This document shows, in pieces, positions 8,232-18,072 of a stretch of 64,000 nucleotides of DNA (the stretch's first letter is position 1; the number at the start of each line of letters is the position of its first letter). The stretch lies in NCBI RefSeq assembly GCF_001025215.1, contig NZ_AP012330.1, positions 1,860,001-1,924,000 of the forward strand, written 5' to 3'. Both the position numbers and the translations under genes were made by a program. The notes beneath the pieces are model-generated. The model saw only the letters and a program-made list of their open reading frames with translations. It was not told the DNA's origin and did no database searches. This stretch comes from Bifidobacterium pseudocatenulatum DSM 20438 = JCM 1200 = LMG 10505 (GTDB lineage Bacteria > Actinomycetota > Actinomycetes > Actinomycetales > Bifidobacteriaceae).

Positions 8232-9647
8232 GTGGGTAAGTACAAGAATCTGCTAGTCAATGTCGGCATCTTCGGACTCAGCGCAGTAGCCACCAAACTG
8301 ATGGCATTCATACTGATGCCGTTGTATACCCTGTACCTATCTACAGAGGAATACGGCATCATGGACATGGCTACCATCATGGTGACCACATTATTCCCTG
8401 TACTAACTCTGCTCATCAGCGAGGGCATGCTCCGTTTTACGCTTGATGATAAGTCAAAAGCTGCGTTTTATATTACCGAAACCATGCTGGTCATGTTGGC
8501 AAGCTGTGTGCTTTTGGCAATTATTCTGCCAGTATTTGATTTGCCTATTTTTGGTGGATTAGGTAGATATAAAATTTGGTTCTTGTTGTCCTATGCGGCG
8601 TTGTGTTTTCCCTCTGTGATGGGTACTGTCGCTAGGGCTATGGATCAGATGAAACTCATTGCTTACGCCTCAATATTGTCTGCGCTTATTATGGGCGTGC
8701 TTGCTTATGCGTTGATTGCCGGAATGAATCTCGGTCTTATGGGGTATTTCTACTCTTATATCGTAGGCAATGGTTCAGCGATCCTGGTATATCTTTTCGC
8801 CGGTAAGCAGTATCAGTTTATCGATTTTACAGTATGGCGAAACAACGCGTCTCTTCGTAAGCAGCTTTGGCGCTACTCGCTGCCATTGGCTCCGAATTCA
8901 TTGTGCAACCAGATTCAGACGACGGTTAGTCGTTTCATCATTACAGGCGTACTGGGTATTTCCGCTTCTGGTTTGTATGCTGCAGCTTCAAAGATTCCTA
9001 ATTTGCTTAATGTGCTTCAACAGATTGTTCAACAGGCTTGGCAACTTTCCACGTTCCAAGAGTTTAAAAGCTCCGGGCTCAAGCATTTCTATGATGTAAT
9101 CTGGCGTGTGTACCATGCCCTGATGTCGGTAGGAAGCGCATTGGTAATCACACTCTCTCCGTTCATCGCTAGGGTGCTTATGCAGCGCCAGTTTTACTCG
9201 GCATGGCCTCTTATATCCATTCTTGTGCTTGCCTTTTATCTTAGTGCTATCAACAACTTTCTTGGCACGATTTATCAGGCTTATATGCGTACAAAGCCGT
9301 TACTTGTGGCTACAGTTGTGGGAGCTGCAGCATGCCTCGCATTTACCGCTATCCTCGTACATGACTGGGGTATTTCAGCTGCTGCATTCGGCGTGTTTGT
9401 CGGTAGCTTGGTGATTTTCGTGGTTCGTGTGATTGATGTGCGTCGTCTGATGGCCATCAATATGAGGCCGATTCCTACGGCCATTACCATGACGCTGCTT
9501 ACTGTCCAGTCCTTGGTAACCTCGAATCAATGTAACCATTATCTATTCTGGTCATCGATTTGTCTGCTGCTTATTGCATTCGTGCAATGTTATGAACTTA
9601 AGCCTCTTATTACTCTGATATTCACAAGGAGGAAGTACACAGCATGA
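8232..9647 (+). CDS. Wzx-type polysaccharide flippase
   Basis: A 471-residue polytopic membrane protein with about 12-14 hydrophobic segments spread over its whole length and a short N-terminal tail (MGKYKNLLVNVGIFGLSAVA). This profile and the position among glycosyltransferases match the MOP-superfamily polysaccharide transporter that flips undecaprenyl-linked repeat units. The GTG start follows GAGGTGA at good spacing, and the stop overlaps the next start (ATGA). Confidence is high for the family; the substrate is inferred from context. Confidence 0.88.
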   Translation: MGKYKNLLVNVGIFGLSAVATKLMAFILMPLYTLYLSTEEYGIMDMATIMVTTLFPVLTLLISEGMLRFTLDDKSKAAFYITETMLVMLASCVLLAIILPVFDLPIFGGLGRYKIWFLLSYAALCFPSVMGTVARAMDQMKLIAYASILSALIMGVLAYALIAGMNLGLMGYFYSYIVGNGSAILVYLFAGKQYQFIDFTVWRNNASLRKQLWRYSLPLAPNSLCNQIQTTVSRFIITGVLGISASGLYAAASKIPNLLNVLQQIVQQAWQLSTFQEFKSSGLKHFYDVIWRVYHALMSVGSALVITLSPFIARVLMQRQFYSAWPLISILVLAFYLSAINNFLGTIYQAYMRTKPLLVATVVGAAACLAFTAILVHDWGISAAAFGVFVGSLVIFVVRVIDVRRLMAINMRPIPTAITMTLLTVQSLVTSNQCNHYLFWSSICLLLIAFVQCYELKPLITLIFTRRKYTA

Positions 9648-10681
9648 GTACTAATCCATCTGCCATGCCTGAGAAAACCCGAACTGAAGATCTCCCCCTG
9701 ATTTCAGTGATTGTTCCTGTGTACAAGGTTGAGCGCTATCTTGACCGTTGTATACAGTCAATTGTCGACCAGACGTATCGAAATTTGGAAATCATTCTGG
9801 TCGATGATGGCTCTCCGGACGCTTGCCCTGATATGTGTGATGCTTGGGCGGCAAGAGATTGCAGGATCCGTGTCATTCATCAGGAGAACCGAGGATTAGG
9901 TGCCGCTCGAAATAGCGGAATCAGAATCAGCACCGGAGAGCTTATCGGTTTCGTTGATTCTGATGATTGGTTAGAACCGACTATGTATGAAGTCCTATAT
10001 CGTTCTCTCACCAAAGAAAACGCTGATACCTCCATGATCACCGGTGTCTTGGAATATCCTAACGGACGACAAATATATCTTTATCATCCTGATTTACATC
10101 TGGTAATGACCACTTCGGAATCCTTTAAATACATTAATCTGCCAGGTTATTCGACAATCTCTGCTTGGAGCAAGCTCATCAAACGTTCCACTCTAGGAAA
10201 TATTCGTTTCCCGGAAGGGTGCACTGGCGAAGATTGGCAATTCACCTACGATATACTTGCAGCGAGCGTACGAACTACTTTTGATTCAACGCCGCAGTAC
10301 CATTATCGACAAGTTGCGGGAAGCCTTTCTAACACGAGCACAAATTTCAATTTTGCTGGTTACGAAGCTACCAAAAACATGGTGAAACTGGTACATCAAA
10401 AATTCCCCGAACAGCTTCCTTTTGCGTTGTATGGACAAATGAGAAGTATGGTGAGCCTTTATGATCAGGCTCTTGTCACGGGGCATGCTAAAGAACAGCA
10501 ATGGCGAGATTTCGCAGAAGACACTCGCACTTTCGTCAATCAAAACATGAAAGCTGTTACTGAATCCGTGACGCTCCCTCGTGGGCGTCGCCTGCAGCTC
10601 AAACTCATGGCCATCTCTCCAACGCTTTATGGCGTGTTTTTCTTACTTCATAAACGTATTCATCCGGAACGGAGCAAGTGA
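9644..10681 (+). CDS. Glycosyltransferase family 2
   Basis: A 345-residue GT2 enzyme with ISVIVPVYKVERYLDRC at the N-terminus, then ILVDDGSPDACPDMCDAW and FVDSDDWLEPTMY carrying the metal-binding Asp residues. The GEDWQFTYD segment follows in the acceptor half. It overlaps the flippase stop by four bases, consistent with translational coupling. It adds a sugar to the EPS precursor; specificity is unknown. It resembles in layout the GT2 gene of the leftward arm. Confidence 0.9.
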   Translation: MSTNPSAMPEKTRTEDLPLISVIVPVYKVERYLDRCIQSIVDQTYRNLEIILVDDGSPDACPDMCDAWAARDCRIRVIHQENRGLGAARNSGIRISTGELIGFVDSDDWLEPTMYEVLYRSLTKENADTSMITGVLEYPNGRQIYLYHPDLHLVMTTSESFKYINLPGYSTISAWSKLIKRSTLGNIRFPEGCTGEDWQFTYDILAASVRTTFDSTPQYHYRQVAGSLSNTSTNFNFAGYEATKNMVKLVHQKFPEQLPFALYGQMRSMVSLYDQALVTGHAKEQQWRDFAEDTRTFVNQNMKAVTESVTLPRGRRLQLKLMAISPTLYGVFFLLHKRIHPERSK

Positions 10682-10684
10682 AAA

Positions 10685-11395
10685 ATGAGCATTAAACAAC
10701 TTGCGATGCGGTTAGTTTATGGCCACAAGGCTTCATCGGAGCAATACATATCATGGCTCCGAAGCCAGGGAGTACACGTGGGACAGCATGTGCATCTATA
10801 TACGCCATGGTCCATCAGAATCGATACTCAGAGACCTTGGATGATTGAAATCGGCGATAACGTACATATCACCGCAGATTGCTCTATTTTGCAGCATGAC
10901 TATAGCTGGGCAGTAATACAACGCCTTACGGGTGAAGTGCTGGGATCATGCGGAACGGTTCGTATTGGCAATAATGTTTTTGTCGGTCAGAAGTCGTTGA
11001 TTCTCAAAGGAGCTGAGATCGGAGACAACACCATCATCGGAGCTGGCAGCGTGGTGACAGGCCGTTTGGATGGGAACGCTGTATATGCCGGTGCTCCGGC
11101 AAAGAAAATCTCTTCCTTGGAAGCGTATATCGACAAACGCCGCAAACTTCAATTAAATGAAGCCGTGTTATTAGTACGTGAGTACGAGCAGACATATGGA
11201 AAGCGGCCGCCAAAAAAGCTACTTCGGGAATTCTTCTGGCTGTTTGAGCCTAGGAACACTCAGCTGGATGAGGTATTCCAAAAGGTTTTCCAGCTTGATA
11301 ACAATACCGAACGTTCACAGCAAGCGTTTGTTCAAAGCGAACCTATGTTTAGCAGCTATGAGGCATTCCTCAAATACGTTGAATCAAATTCTTAA
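10685..11395 (+). CDS. Hexapeptide-repeat acyltransferase (WbbJ-like)
   Basis: A 236-residue protein with a left-handed beta-helix of imperfect hexapeptides between about residues 55 and 140 (for example IEIGDNVHITADCSI and VRIGNNVFVGQKSLI), ending in the typical GAPAKKI cap. Such enzymes put acetyl or related acyl groups on sugars. About 90 further residues form a C-terminal extension without a recognised domain. The gene starts three bases after the GT2 stop, within the operon. The natural acceptor is most likely a sugar of the EPS repeat. Confidence 0.87.
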   Translation: MSIKQLAMRLVYGHKASSEQYISWLRSQGVHVGQHVHLYTPWSIRIDTQRPWMIEIGDNVHITADCSILQHDYSWAVIQRLTGEVLGSCGTVRIGNNVFVGQKSLILKGAEIGDNTIIGAGSVVTGRLDGNAVYAGAPAKKISSLEAYIDKRRKLQLNEAVLLVREYEQTYGKRPPKKLLREFFWLFEPRNTQLDEVFQKVFQLDNNTERSQQAFVQSEPMFSSYEAFLKYVESNS

Positions 11396-11421
11396 CAGCT
11401 AGCACAGAGAAAGAGGCTTCT

Positions 11422-12525
11422 ATGAAAGACTCAATTACTTCTTACACCATTACCTGCAGCAGACCAACTAATTATGGCGCTGTTCTGCAAACTTACGGCT
11501 TGAACACCGCTCTACGCAAGATGGGTGTGGACGCCAAGGTGCTGGATTACAACCCCAAATACTACTACACGTCTACGCGGCCGCTGCCTATTCGCATGCT
11601 TCGCGCCATCGTACGCTTCCCTGATTTGGTCAAGGGGCGCAAAGTGTTCGGCAAATTCCTTGAGGACTACATACCTATGAGCGCCAAAACTTACCGTACG
11701 CTTGCCGAGATTGAGGCTGACACCCCCCAATCCGACGTCTATATTTGTGGCAGCGACCAAATTTGGAACTGTAAGAACAAGCTTAATGGTAAAGATGATG
11801 CGTTCTTCCTGTCATTTGCGCCTGCGGGCGCTCGCAAAGTAGCGTATGCTGCCAGCATTGCCATGCCTGAAATTCCTGACGATCAGAAGGATCGTTATCG
11901 TAGACTGATTTCCGATTTCGATGCCGTGTCTGTGCGCGAACCGTCGTCGGTGCCCATGCTTGAAGATCTCGGCATTAGTAATGTTCAATCCGTCATTGAC
12001 CCAGTATTTCTGCTTGAGAAGGATGATTGGAACGTAATCGCCGATGCCAGCGATTTCACTCCTACTGAAGATTACGTACTGGTGTATGGCTATAACCGCC
12101 AGAAAGATGTATACGCTTATGCACGTCGGCTTGCCAAGAAGCTAGGCGTGAAAGTCTATACCATCGGTACTGCCATCGAAGATTACACACTTGATCAGGA
12201 CCGTTATTTTTGGAATGCTTCTCCTAACACTTTTGTGAACCTGATTCGCAATGCGAAAGCCGTGGTGACAAATTCATTCCATGGCACTGTGTTCTCTATT
12301 GTGTACAACAAACCATTCCACTTCTTTACAGTTAAGCAGACCACAAATTCACGCATGCTCGACCTGCTGGATTCGCTGGCGTTAAAAGACAGACATGTTA
12401 CCAGTGGCGACCTGCTGAGCAACCACATCGACTATACGCAGCCGAATACTCTACTCGCTTCATTACGTAAACAGTCATTAGCTTATTTACACAGCAGCGT
12501 ATCGGAACCACTAAATCAGCATTAA
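11422..12525 (+). CDS. Polysaccharide pyruvyl transferase family protein
   Basis: A 367-residue protein matching the polysaccharide pyruvyl transferase family. Evidence includes the N-terminal TNYGAVLQTYGLNTALRK, the CGSDQIWNCK block, YAASIAMPEIP and the late NSFHGTVFSIVYNKPFHFF motif. These enzymes put a ketal-linked pyruvate on a sugar using phosphoenolpyruvate, which would make the EPS acidic. The next gene is a nitroreductase-like protein, a pairing that recurs in surface-polysaccharide loci. A clear Shine-Dalgarno precedes the ATG. Confidence 0.85.
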   Translation: MKDSITSYTITCSRPTNYGAVLQTYGLNTALRKMGVDAKVLDYNPKYYYTSTRPLPIRMLRAIVRFPDLVKGRKVFGKFLEDYIPMSAKTYRTLAEIEADTPQSDVYICGSDQIWNCKNKLNGKDDAFFLSFAPAGARKVAYAASIAMPEIPDDQKDRYRRLISDFDAVSVREPSSVPMLEDLGISNVQSVIDPVFLLEKDDWNVIADASDFTPTEDYVLVYGYNRQKDVYAYARRLAKKLGVKVYTIGTAIEDYTLDQDRYFWNASPNTFVNLIRNAKAVVTNSFHGTVFSIVYNKPFHFFTVKQTTNSRMLDLLDSLALKDRHVTSGDLLSNHIDYTQPNTLLASLRKQSLAYLHSSVSEPLNQH

Positions 12526-12549
12526 TCAAGAGTCCAAAGGAATGTCATT

Positions 12550-13569
12550 ATGAATTGGAAGAGCACTGTAGAACAGTGGATGCCAAAACCGCTTATCGCT
12601 CCTCTCAAGAATCTGCGTCAAAGCATTCATCTATATCAAGATTCGTGGGCACAAGCCAAGCGGTTTAATCGTAGCTACTCTCGCATTATGCCCCATGAAC
12701 GAGTAAGAATCGAGACACGAGTGATGTTTCTCAGCCATCAAATTGAAAAGGGTCTGAGCCATCACAATTTTCGCTATGGGTTTGGGAAAAAAGTTTTTAA
12801 CGAGCTTCCGACCCTGCTTACACGTCTGGAACAAGCAGATCTGAATTTCGCTAATAACACTGTGTACAAAGAAAGTCTTGCTGCGCTTCATGAGTACATG
12901 CAGCGTCATCTCGATGCGGAGAAAGATATTTCTTGGCAGCAATCGTTATTCACTACAGATCAGTGGCAACACATTATGAATGCCGAATCAAACGATGGTG
13001 GAAGCATTTCTATCCGTAAAAGTGACAAGCTCAATAACAAAGATCTTTCCTTTGCTGCGTTAAGTGAAAATAGACATTCAGTTCGTGAATTTGCTGATGA
13101 GCCGGTATCCCTAGACGAACTTAACCAGGCAATTCAGATGGCCATGCGCACTCCATCAGTGTGTAACAGGCAACCCACCAGAGTGCATGTCATTCTCGAC
13201 AAGGAAGTTATCGCAAAGGCTTTGCACATTCAAGGTGGTGTTAATGGATATCCAGCCCCTCCCGCATTGCTGATGATTACTTCTGACTTGCGCGCGTTTA
13301 TGACATCTTATGAGCGCAATGAGGGATATACCGACGGTGGCCTGTTCGGAATGTCACTACTATTATCTTTGGAATCTTTGGGAATTGGAGCTTGTCCGCT
13401 CAATACCATGTTTACGGCAACTGCAGAAAAGAAAACCCGCAAACTTTTGCATTTGCCTGATAACGAAGTACCCGTCATGTATATCGAAGTTGGACATTTC
13501 TTGGACGAAACACGTACCTGTCGGTCCACTCGATTCCAAGGCTCAGATATTACCTCGGTCTTGCAGTAA
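12550..13569 (+). CDS. Nitroreductase family protein of the EPS cluster
   Basis: A 339-residue protein. The C-terminal part, from about residue 170, has the FMN-dependent nitroreductase fold signature: ENRHSVREFADEPVSLDEL, then TPSVCNRQPTRVHVI, and GLFGMSLLLSLESLGIGACP. The N-terminal 160 residues are a helical, non-membrane extension that I do not recognise. It sits directly after the pyruvyl transferase gene in the EPS operon. Its redox reaction on a polysaccharide precursor is unknown; the link to EPS modification is inferred only from position. Confidence 0.8.
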   Translation: MNWKSTVEQWMPKPLIAPLKNLRQSIHLYQDSWAQAKRFNRSYSRIMPHERVRIETRVMFLSHQIEKGLSHHNFRYGFGKKVFNELPTLLTRLEQADLNFANNTVYKESLAALHEYMQRHLDAEKDISWQQSLFTTDQWQHIMNAESNDGGSISIRKSDKLNNKDLSFAALSENRHSVREFADEPVSLDELNQAIQMAMRTPSVCNRQPTRVHVILDKEVIAKALHIQGGVNGYPAPPALLMITSDLRAFMTSYERNEGYTDGGLFGMSLLLSLESLGIGACPLNTMFTATAEKKTRKLLHLPDNEVPVMYIEVGHFLDETRTCRSTRFQGSDITSVLQ

Positions 13570-13644
13570 CCACAGACTGATATTCCCGTTCGCGTACTTG
13601 CATCTGCGTGATCAGATAGTCGCATAATCAGCAAGGAGTCTTCC

Positions 13645-13890
13645 ATGGATGCACTCTCTGTTTTCGTCACTACATCATTGCTCAAAGCTGGAGCGCAAGT
13701 TGCCGGATTGCCATTGACGCTGAATTTGCTACTTACTGCATATGTAATTCTTCGTCATCCAAACCGAACTTTATTGATGATGAAGAGGTTTCGCGGATTG
13801 GCCGTGGCTTACGGAGCTCTGTTTGCGTCTGGTCTGCCATACATGTCTCAAGGGCGGATGTCTTTAGACATGTATGGCAATGGTTTATGA
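13645..13890 (+). CDS. Small membrane-protein fragment, possible polymerase N-terminal remnant
   Basis: An 81-residue frame with an excellent ribosome binding site (AAGGAG, six bases before ATG). It has two hydrophobic stretches (about residues 17-35 and 53-66) separated by a basic loop. The layout resembles the first quarter of a polytopic EPS polymerase, and it ends in a sequence without membrane character just before the AT-rich EpsG-like gene. I infer it may be the 5' remnant of a replaced polymerase gene. It could also be a genuine small membrane protein. No family was recognised. Confidence 0.4.
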   Translation: MDALSVFVTTSLLKAGAQVAGLPLTLNLLLTAYVILRHPNRTLLMMKRFRGLAVAYGALFASGLPYMSQGRMSLDMYGNGL

Positions 13891-13997
13891 AGCGTTAGTC
13901 GTATTTGATCAACTGGCTATGCTGTTTGTTCTATGGGATGAATTTTCTTGAACAAAACCCCTTTTTGTGAATATAAAACATCAAAATAAGGAAAAGA

Positions 13998-15056
13998 ATG
14001 TTTATTTATATAACATCTGTTTTCTGCTGCATACTTTTGGTATGTGTTGCAGATAAATTAAATAAAAAAGCAGAGGTTTTACCTTTTGCTATTGTTTTTT
14101 TGATTTTATTTACAATATCTGGATTCCGATATGGAGTTGGAACAGATTATTTTTTTACATATGTTCCAACTTATAAACAGATATATAATGGCACACCTCC
14201 ACCAATGGAGCCAATATTTCTATGGCTTAACAAGCTATGCATTGATTTTGCAGGTAGTTGGTATCAATCTATATTTATTATTACAAGCTTTATTTTCATA
14301 GGTTTAATATATATTGTTATATATAATATGCCATGTTCAAAAGTTCTACTGACTGTTTCTTTTTTGTGTGGTGGGTATTTCTTATACTCATTTAATGTGG
14401 TTCGCCAGACAATAGCTACCGCACTATTCTGTTGTGCATTATTGTTTGTGGAAAGAAATATGGATGGCAAAAAACGATTACAGAGTCTTTTTGCAGCTTT
14501 TTTCTTGGTTGCGATAGCGGTAGGTTTTCATTATTCCGCTCTAATTTATTTTGTTGTTATCACTCTCCTCTATCTAAAGCTTGACAAAAAAATATATTTG
14601 TCCCTTTTTTTCGCTTCGGCTGTTCTCGTACCTACTTTCGTTGCAGTTATTGGCATTTTGCTCAAAGGGACAAAGTATGAGAATTATATATCCGGCTACT
14701 GGCCAGATCCCAGCAAAGCATTTTCATTATCATCTTTACTATTTGTAGGTTTCTTCTTTGTTTATTTGTTTACGGAATCTAAAGAGGATGATCATTGGTT
14801 TAATATTTTTAGAAATTTACATTTCATAGGATCCATAGCTATTATGATTGGCCTGTTTATACCACTAGGTCAGAGAGTTTCTGCATTGTTTTATTTGCTT
14901 AATTTTCTTAGCATACCGTACTATATTGAATACTATATAACAGAAAAAAATAAAATGCTTATAAAGATATTATATTTATCTTTTTGTTTTTTCATGTTCC
15001 TGCACACATTGGCAGTTAATGGAAATGGTATTTTACCATACCATTTCGCTATATGA
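13998..15056 (+). CDS. EpsG-like EPS polymerase (Wzy), AT-rich
   Basis: A 352-residue polytopic membrane protein with about ten hydrophobic segments. The stretch FRYGVGTDYFFTYVPTYKQI after the second segment is the EpsG-family hallmark, and SFNVVRQTIATALFCCALLF is the second conserved block. EpsG-like proteins polymerise EPS repeat units at the outer membrane face. The gene is strikingly AT-rich, with long T and A runs unlike its neighbours, a sign of recent transfer from a low-GC donor. It sits after the small fragment at 13645 and about 100 bases of non-coding DNA. With the leftward-arm membrane protein, the cluster may have two polymerases. Confidence 0.8.
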   Translation: MFIYITSVFCCILLVCVADKLNKKAEVLPFAIVFLILFTISGFRYGVGTDYFFTYVPTYKQIYNGTPPPMEPIFLWLNKLCIDFAGSWYQSIFIITSFIFIGLIYIVIYNMPCSKVLLTVSFLCGGYFLYSFNVVRQTIATALFCCALLFVERNMDGKKRLQSLFAAFFLVAIAVGFHYSALIYFVVITLLYLKLDKKIYLSLFFASAVLVPTFVAVIGILLKGTKYENYISGYWPDPSKAFSLSSLLFVGFFFVYLFTESKEDDHWFNIFRNLHFIGSIAIMIGLFIPLGQRVSALFYLLNFLSIPYYIEYYITEKNKMLIKILYLSFCFFMFLHTLAVNGNGILPYHFAI

Positions 15057-15197
15057 TAAGTTAATGTGACCGTTGGTTGCGATGCTTTTAGATTGAGAAG
15101 CGGGGAGTTTAATTACAGTATGGGATTTTGCCTCAACGAAGTTTTTGAATAATGCTTGGATAATGATGTATTGTGTTTTGTAAAGAAAAGAAAGTAA

Positions 15198-16318
15198 ATG
15201 AGGAGATTATACTCTAGGCTGGCTGCACTCGATTCGCTACGAGGCTTCGGCATACTACTAGTTGTTTTGGGACACACATCATGGTCTGCTGGTCTGGTGT
15301 CGTGGATTTTTTCATTCCATATGCCATTGTTCTTCATCATTTCAGGAATGCTGTTTCACGAAAGGCAGTTTCTGGATTCATTCAAGAGGAGAGCGATAAG
15401 GCTACTCGTGCCATACGTGTTCTTCGGAACGGTGACTCTTGCGTATTGGGCTCTTATCGAGCGACGTCTCAGGGGAGACGAAGGATCTGTTCCGAATGCG
15501 CTGGCAAATATTGTTCTCGCTCGCGCAGGTAGCGATAATTACCCGCAGAATGCGGCGCTTTGGTTCCTGCCATGCCTTTTCGTTACGGAGATGCTTTTCC
15601 TAGGATTCTTCCTTCTTGTCAATAAAGCGGGTTCTGTCGAGACGAAAACCGTAATGGGGGGGGCTGGCGTAATCGGATTGCCGTCATGGCGCTTGCCCTG
15701 GTCAGTTTCCTTTCGATCATCGTCATGTGGTCCCTTGACCTGCCGGTCGATCAGTTCCGACTTCCGTGGGCTTTTGATATCCTGTCCTTCTCCATGCTGT
15801 TCTACTGCATCGGTTACTTGCTGAGTGAATTCATTCTCCCTCACGTGCAATAGGCCTCCCAAACGCAGGCGTTGGCACATATTGCGTTTGCTGTTGTCGG
15901 CGTTGCTGGGCTTTATCTTCTTTGGCTGTTCGACGGTTGGACCAAGCTGGAGGTCAATCTTAATGGAGCATCTACCAACAATCCGTTCTGGATGCTATGT
16001 GCCGCAATGCTTGGTTTCGCATCATCGCTCATGCTTTGCATTGCTATCGACTGCCGGCTGCTGCAGTTCCTTGGCAGGGCGTCGCTTACCATCATGTGCG
16101 TGCATGAACCGGTGAAACGAGTGCTGATTTTTGTTATGGCGAAAATTCTTGGGATGAATACAGATGCATTGCGAGCGAATCTTGTATATGCGATGCTGGT
16201 GACTGTTGTCACTGTAGCTATCTGTGTTGCTGTTCATCTCATTATGGACAGGTTCGCTCCCGTGTTGATCGGCAGTTCCCGTCACAATCTGGCTTCGCAA
16301 GGCAAGGCAAGGGCATGA
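15198..16318 (+). pseudogene. Acyltransferase family 3 gene broken at a G8 tract and by an in-frame stop
   Basis: The first 150 residues are a typical membrane acyltransferase-3 N-terminus: LDSLRGFGILLVVLGHTSWS, then FSFHMPLFFIISGMLFHER and NAALWFLPCLFVTE. At a run of eight G (15656-15663) the frame is lost and translation reads a nonsense tail to 15824. The matching downstream frame (RNRIAVMALALVSFLS, then hydrophobic) continues after the tract, meets a TAG at 15851, and then resumes with about 150 more residues of membrane segments ending at 16318. Nine or six G would restore the first junction, but not the TAG. The family O-acylates extracellular polysaccharides. It may be decayed, phase-variable upstream of the TAG, or contain a sequencing error. 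Confidence 0.75.
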
Positions 16319-16488
16319 TGGGAGAACATTTGCGGTTGGCATCATAGTTGCGATGGAACGTCGCTTTGTCGTTGTGATACCTGTAAGAAGTCGGCATCTC
16401 GATTTCGCTTTGCCCGTTAATTGCATTCATCCGCAATGGTGGCGTCAGTGGTAACAGATGATCTGCCGCACTGACACCACTAGCAAGC

Positions 16489-17573
16489 TCAGCTAAGCGT
16501 TCGCCCTTCCTGCAGATGTTTAATTTGCCTTTCGACTCCGTCCCACACCAGTTCGAACCAGCGGCCACGGTTGCGGTTTACGGTCACTGCAAACAGTCCT
16601 TGACGCATGAAGTCAATCAGAGTGCAGACACTAAATAGATCGTCAACAGGATGCCGAGGATTTGCAGAATGGCGAAAGGCTGCTGATAAAGGTTCTCCAG
16701 CACGAACAGGTGCTTCCAAAGCAATGTTCTCGTGGCGGGATAATCGGTGATCAGGTAAACCGCGAATGCGGACCGGGCTATGCGGTTGATGATCCGACTG
16801 CGGAAGGAAAGCGGGTCGAACAGTAGAAACATGCCGAAGCCCACCATGATGACGGGCAGCTTGAACGATCCGGCGATGAAGATGCCCTTATCGATTCCGA
16901 ACAACGATAACATAACGGAAGCGCATGTGTACAAGAGGAAGAATCCCAGTCCGGTTCCGGTCATCAGCCAAGTCTGTTTGAGCGTGAACGGCTTCATGTA
17001 CCACTTGTACGCGGAGATGAGGATGAATAGGTAGATGAAGCCGAACACGCTATCGTTCACTCCAAAAGTTCCGGGAATGAAGCTTGTCAGTCCCCAGATC
17101 GCCAGCACCGTTATGGCAAGCGCGTAATGCATATGTTCGCCGAACGCGCGTAGCCCCTTGGAAAGGAACGGCAGCAGGGCGAGGAAGGTGGCGTATGCGG
17201 TAACATACCACCACATTCCCATAATGGTCGGCGCGACGCTACGAACGATCGTTTTCATACCGAAGTCAGCACGGTCGAAAACCAGAAAGAATGCCATGAG
17301 AGCAAGGCTCCAAAACAGCACCTCGCGTTCCAGAATCCATATGCGTTTGAGGTTCGATTTGATGGTCTGTTCCTTGTCGAGGAAGAACCACGCGGAGATG
17401 GTGAAGAAGATGACGACGCCCACTTTGCCATCGCCCTGCATGACGAGCTGGAAGAAGATCCTCTCAGGTCCCAGTGAAAGATTCTTGACGTCATAGCCGT
17501 TATGGACGACGAAATGGTGGGCAAGAATCATGAACATTGCAACGATGCGCAGCAGTTCTATGCTGGAATTACG
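16489..17573 (-). pseudogene. Second acyltransferase family 3 gene, damaged at both ends
   Basis: The main body (16617-17537) encodes about ten membrane segments of an acyltransferase-3 protein, with AHHFVVHNGYDVKNL near the start and MWWYVTAYATFLALLPFL in the middle. The conserved start RNSSIELLRIVAM lies upstream of the first ATG, in frame, right after a G6 tract at 17574-17579, but no start codon precedes it before a stop near 17632. At the other end, the frame stops at 16617, while a -1/+1 shifted frame gives a fitting tail (LIDFMRQGLFAVTVNRNR) down to 16489. So a single-base indel near 16617-16635 and a lost start are likely. It converges on the rightward operon. No function can be assured. 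Confidence 0.65.
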
Positions 17574-18072
17574 CCCCCCAATTTGAAATTCGGGTCGGCG
17601 GGACGGCCTTATGGGAGGCCGTGGTCTTTGAGCCTATAATCATCTTTCCCTTCGTTTTCTCTTATCTTTTCCAATACCCCCAATTATACCCGTCCGAAAA
17701 GACCAAGTTATGAAGCTGGCCTACGGCCATCGACAGGCCCGCAGGCCGCATCGACGACGGATACGAACCTCGATCTTACAACAGCAATCTATGGAAAAAT
17801 CAGAGACGAAAATAACCAAGCAAACACCCCACACATGTAGACAACAGCTAACGTCCAGATCATACGGGAAAAACTCTGGTTTGCTTCCGTATCTCACTTG
17901 CATATGGACCGGCACGGAAGCAAGAAACCACAACACGCACCACCAAAGGTGGGTAGCCATTATGGCCATCCACCTTCTTCTTAAGGAGCGCAAACGATGC
18001 AATCGACGTCAAACATATCGGCAAGTAAAAGGCATACAGAATCCAAAGCTCACAATAAGCATGACGCGTTTC
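17574..18072. other. Gene-poor border between EPS cluster and abi remnant
   Basis: About 500 bases without a convincing gene. The leftward strand encodes a short run of hydrophobic residues followed by three lysines near 17990-18040 and then a stop, which may be a decayed membrane-protein end. No promoter, tRNA or repeat was recognised. Confidence 0.4.
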
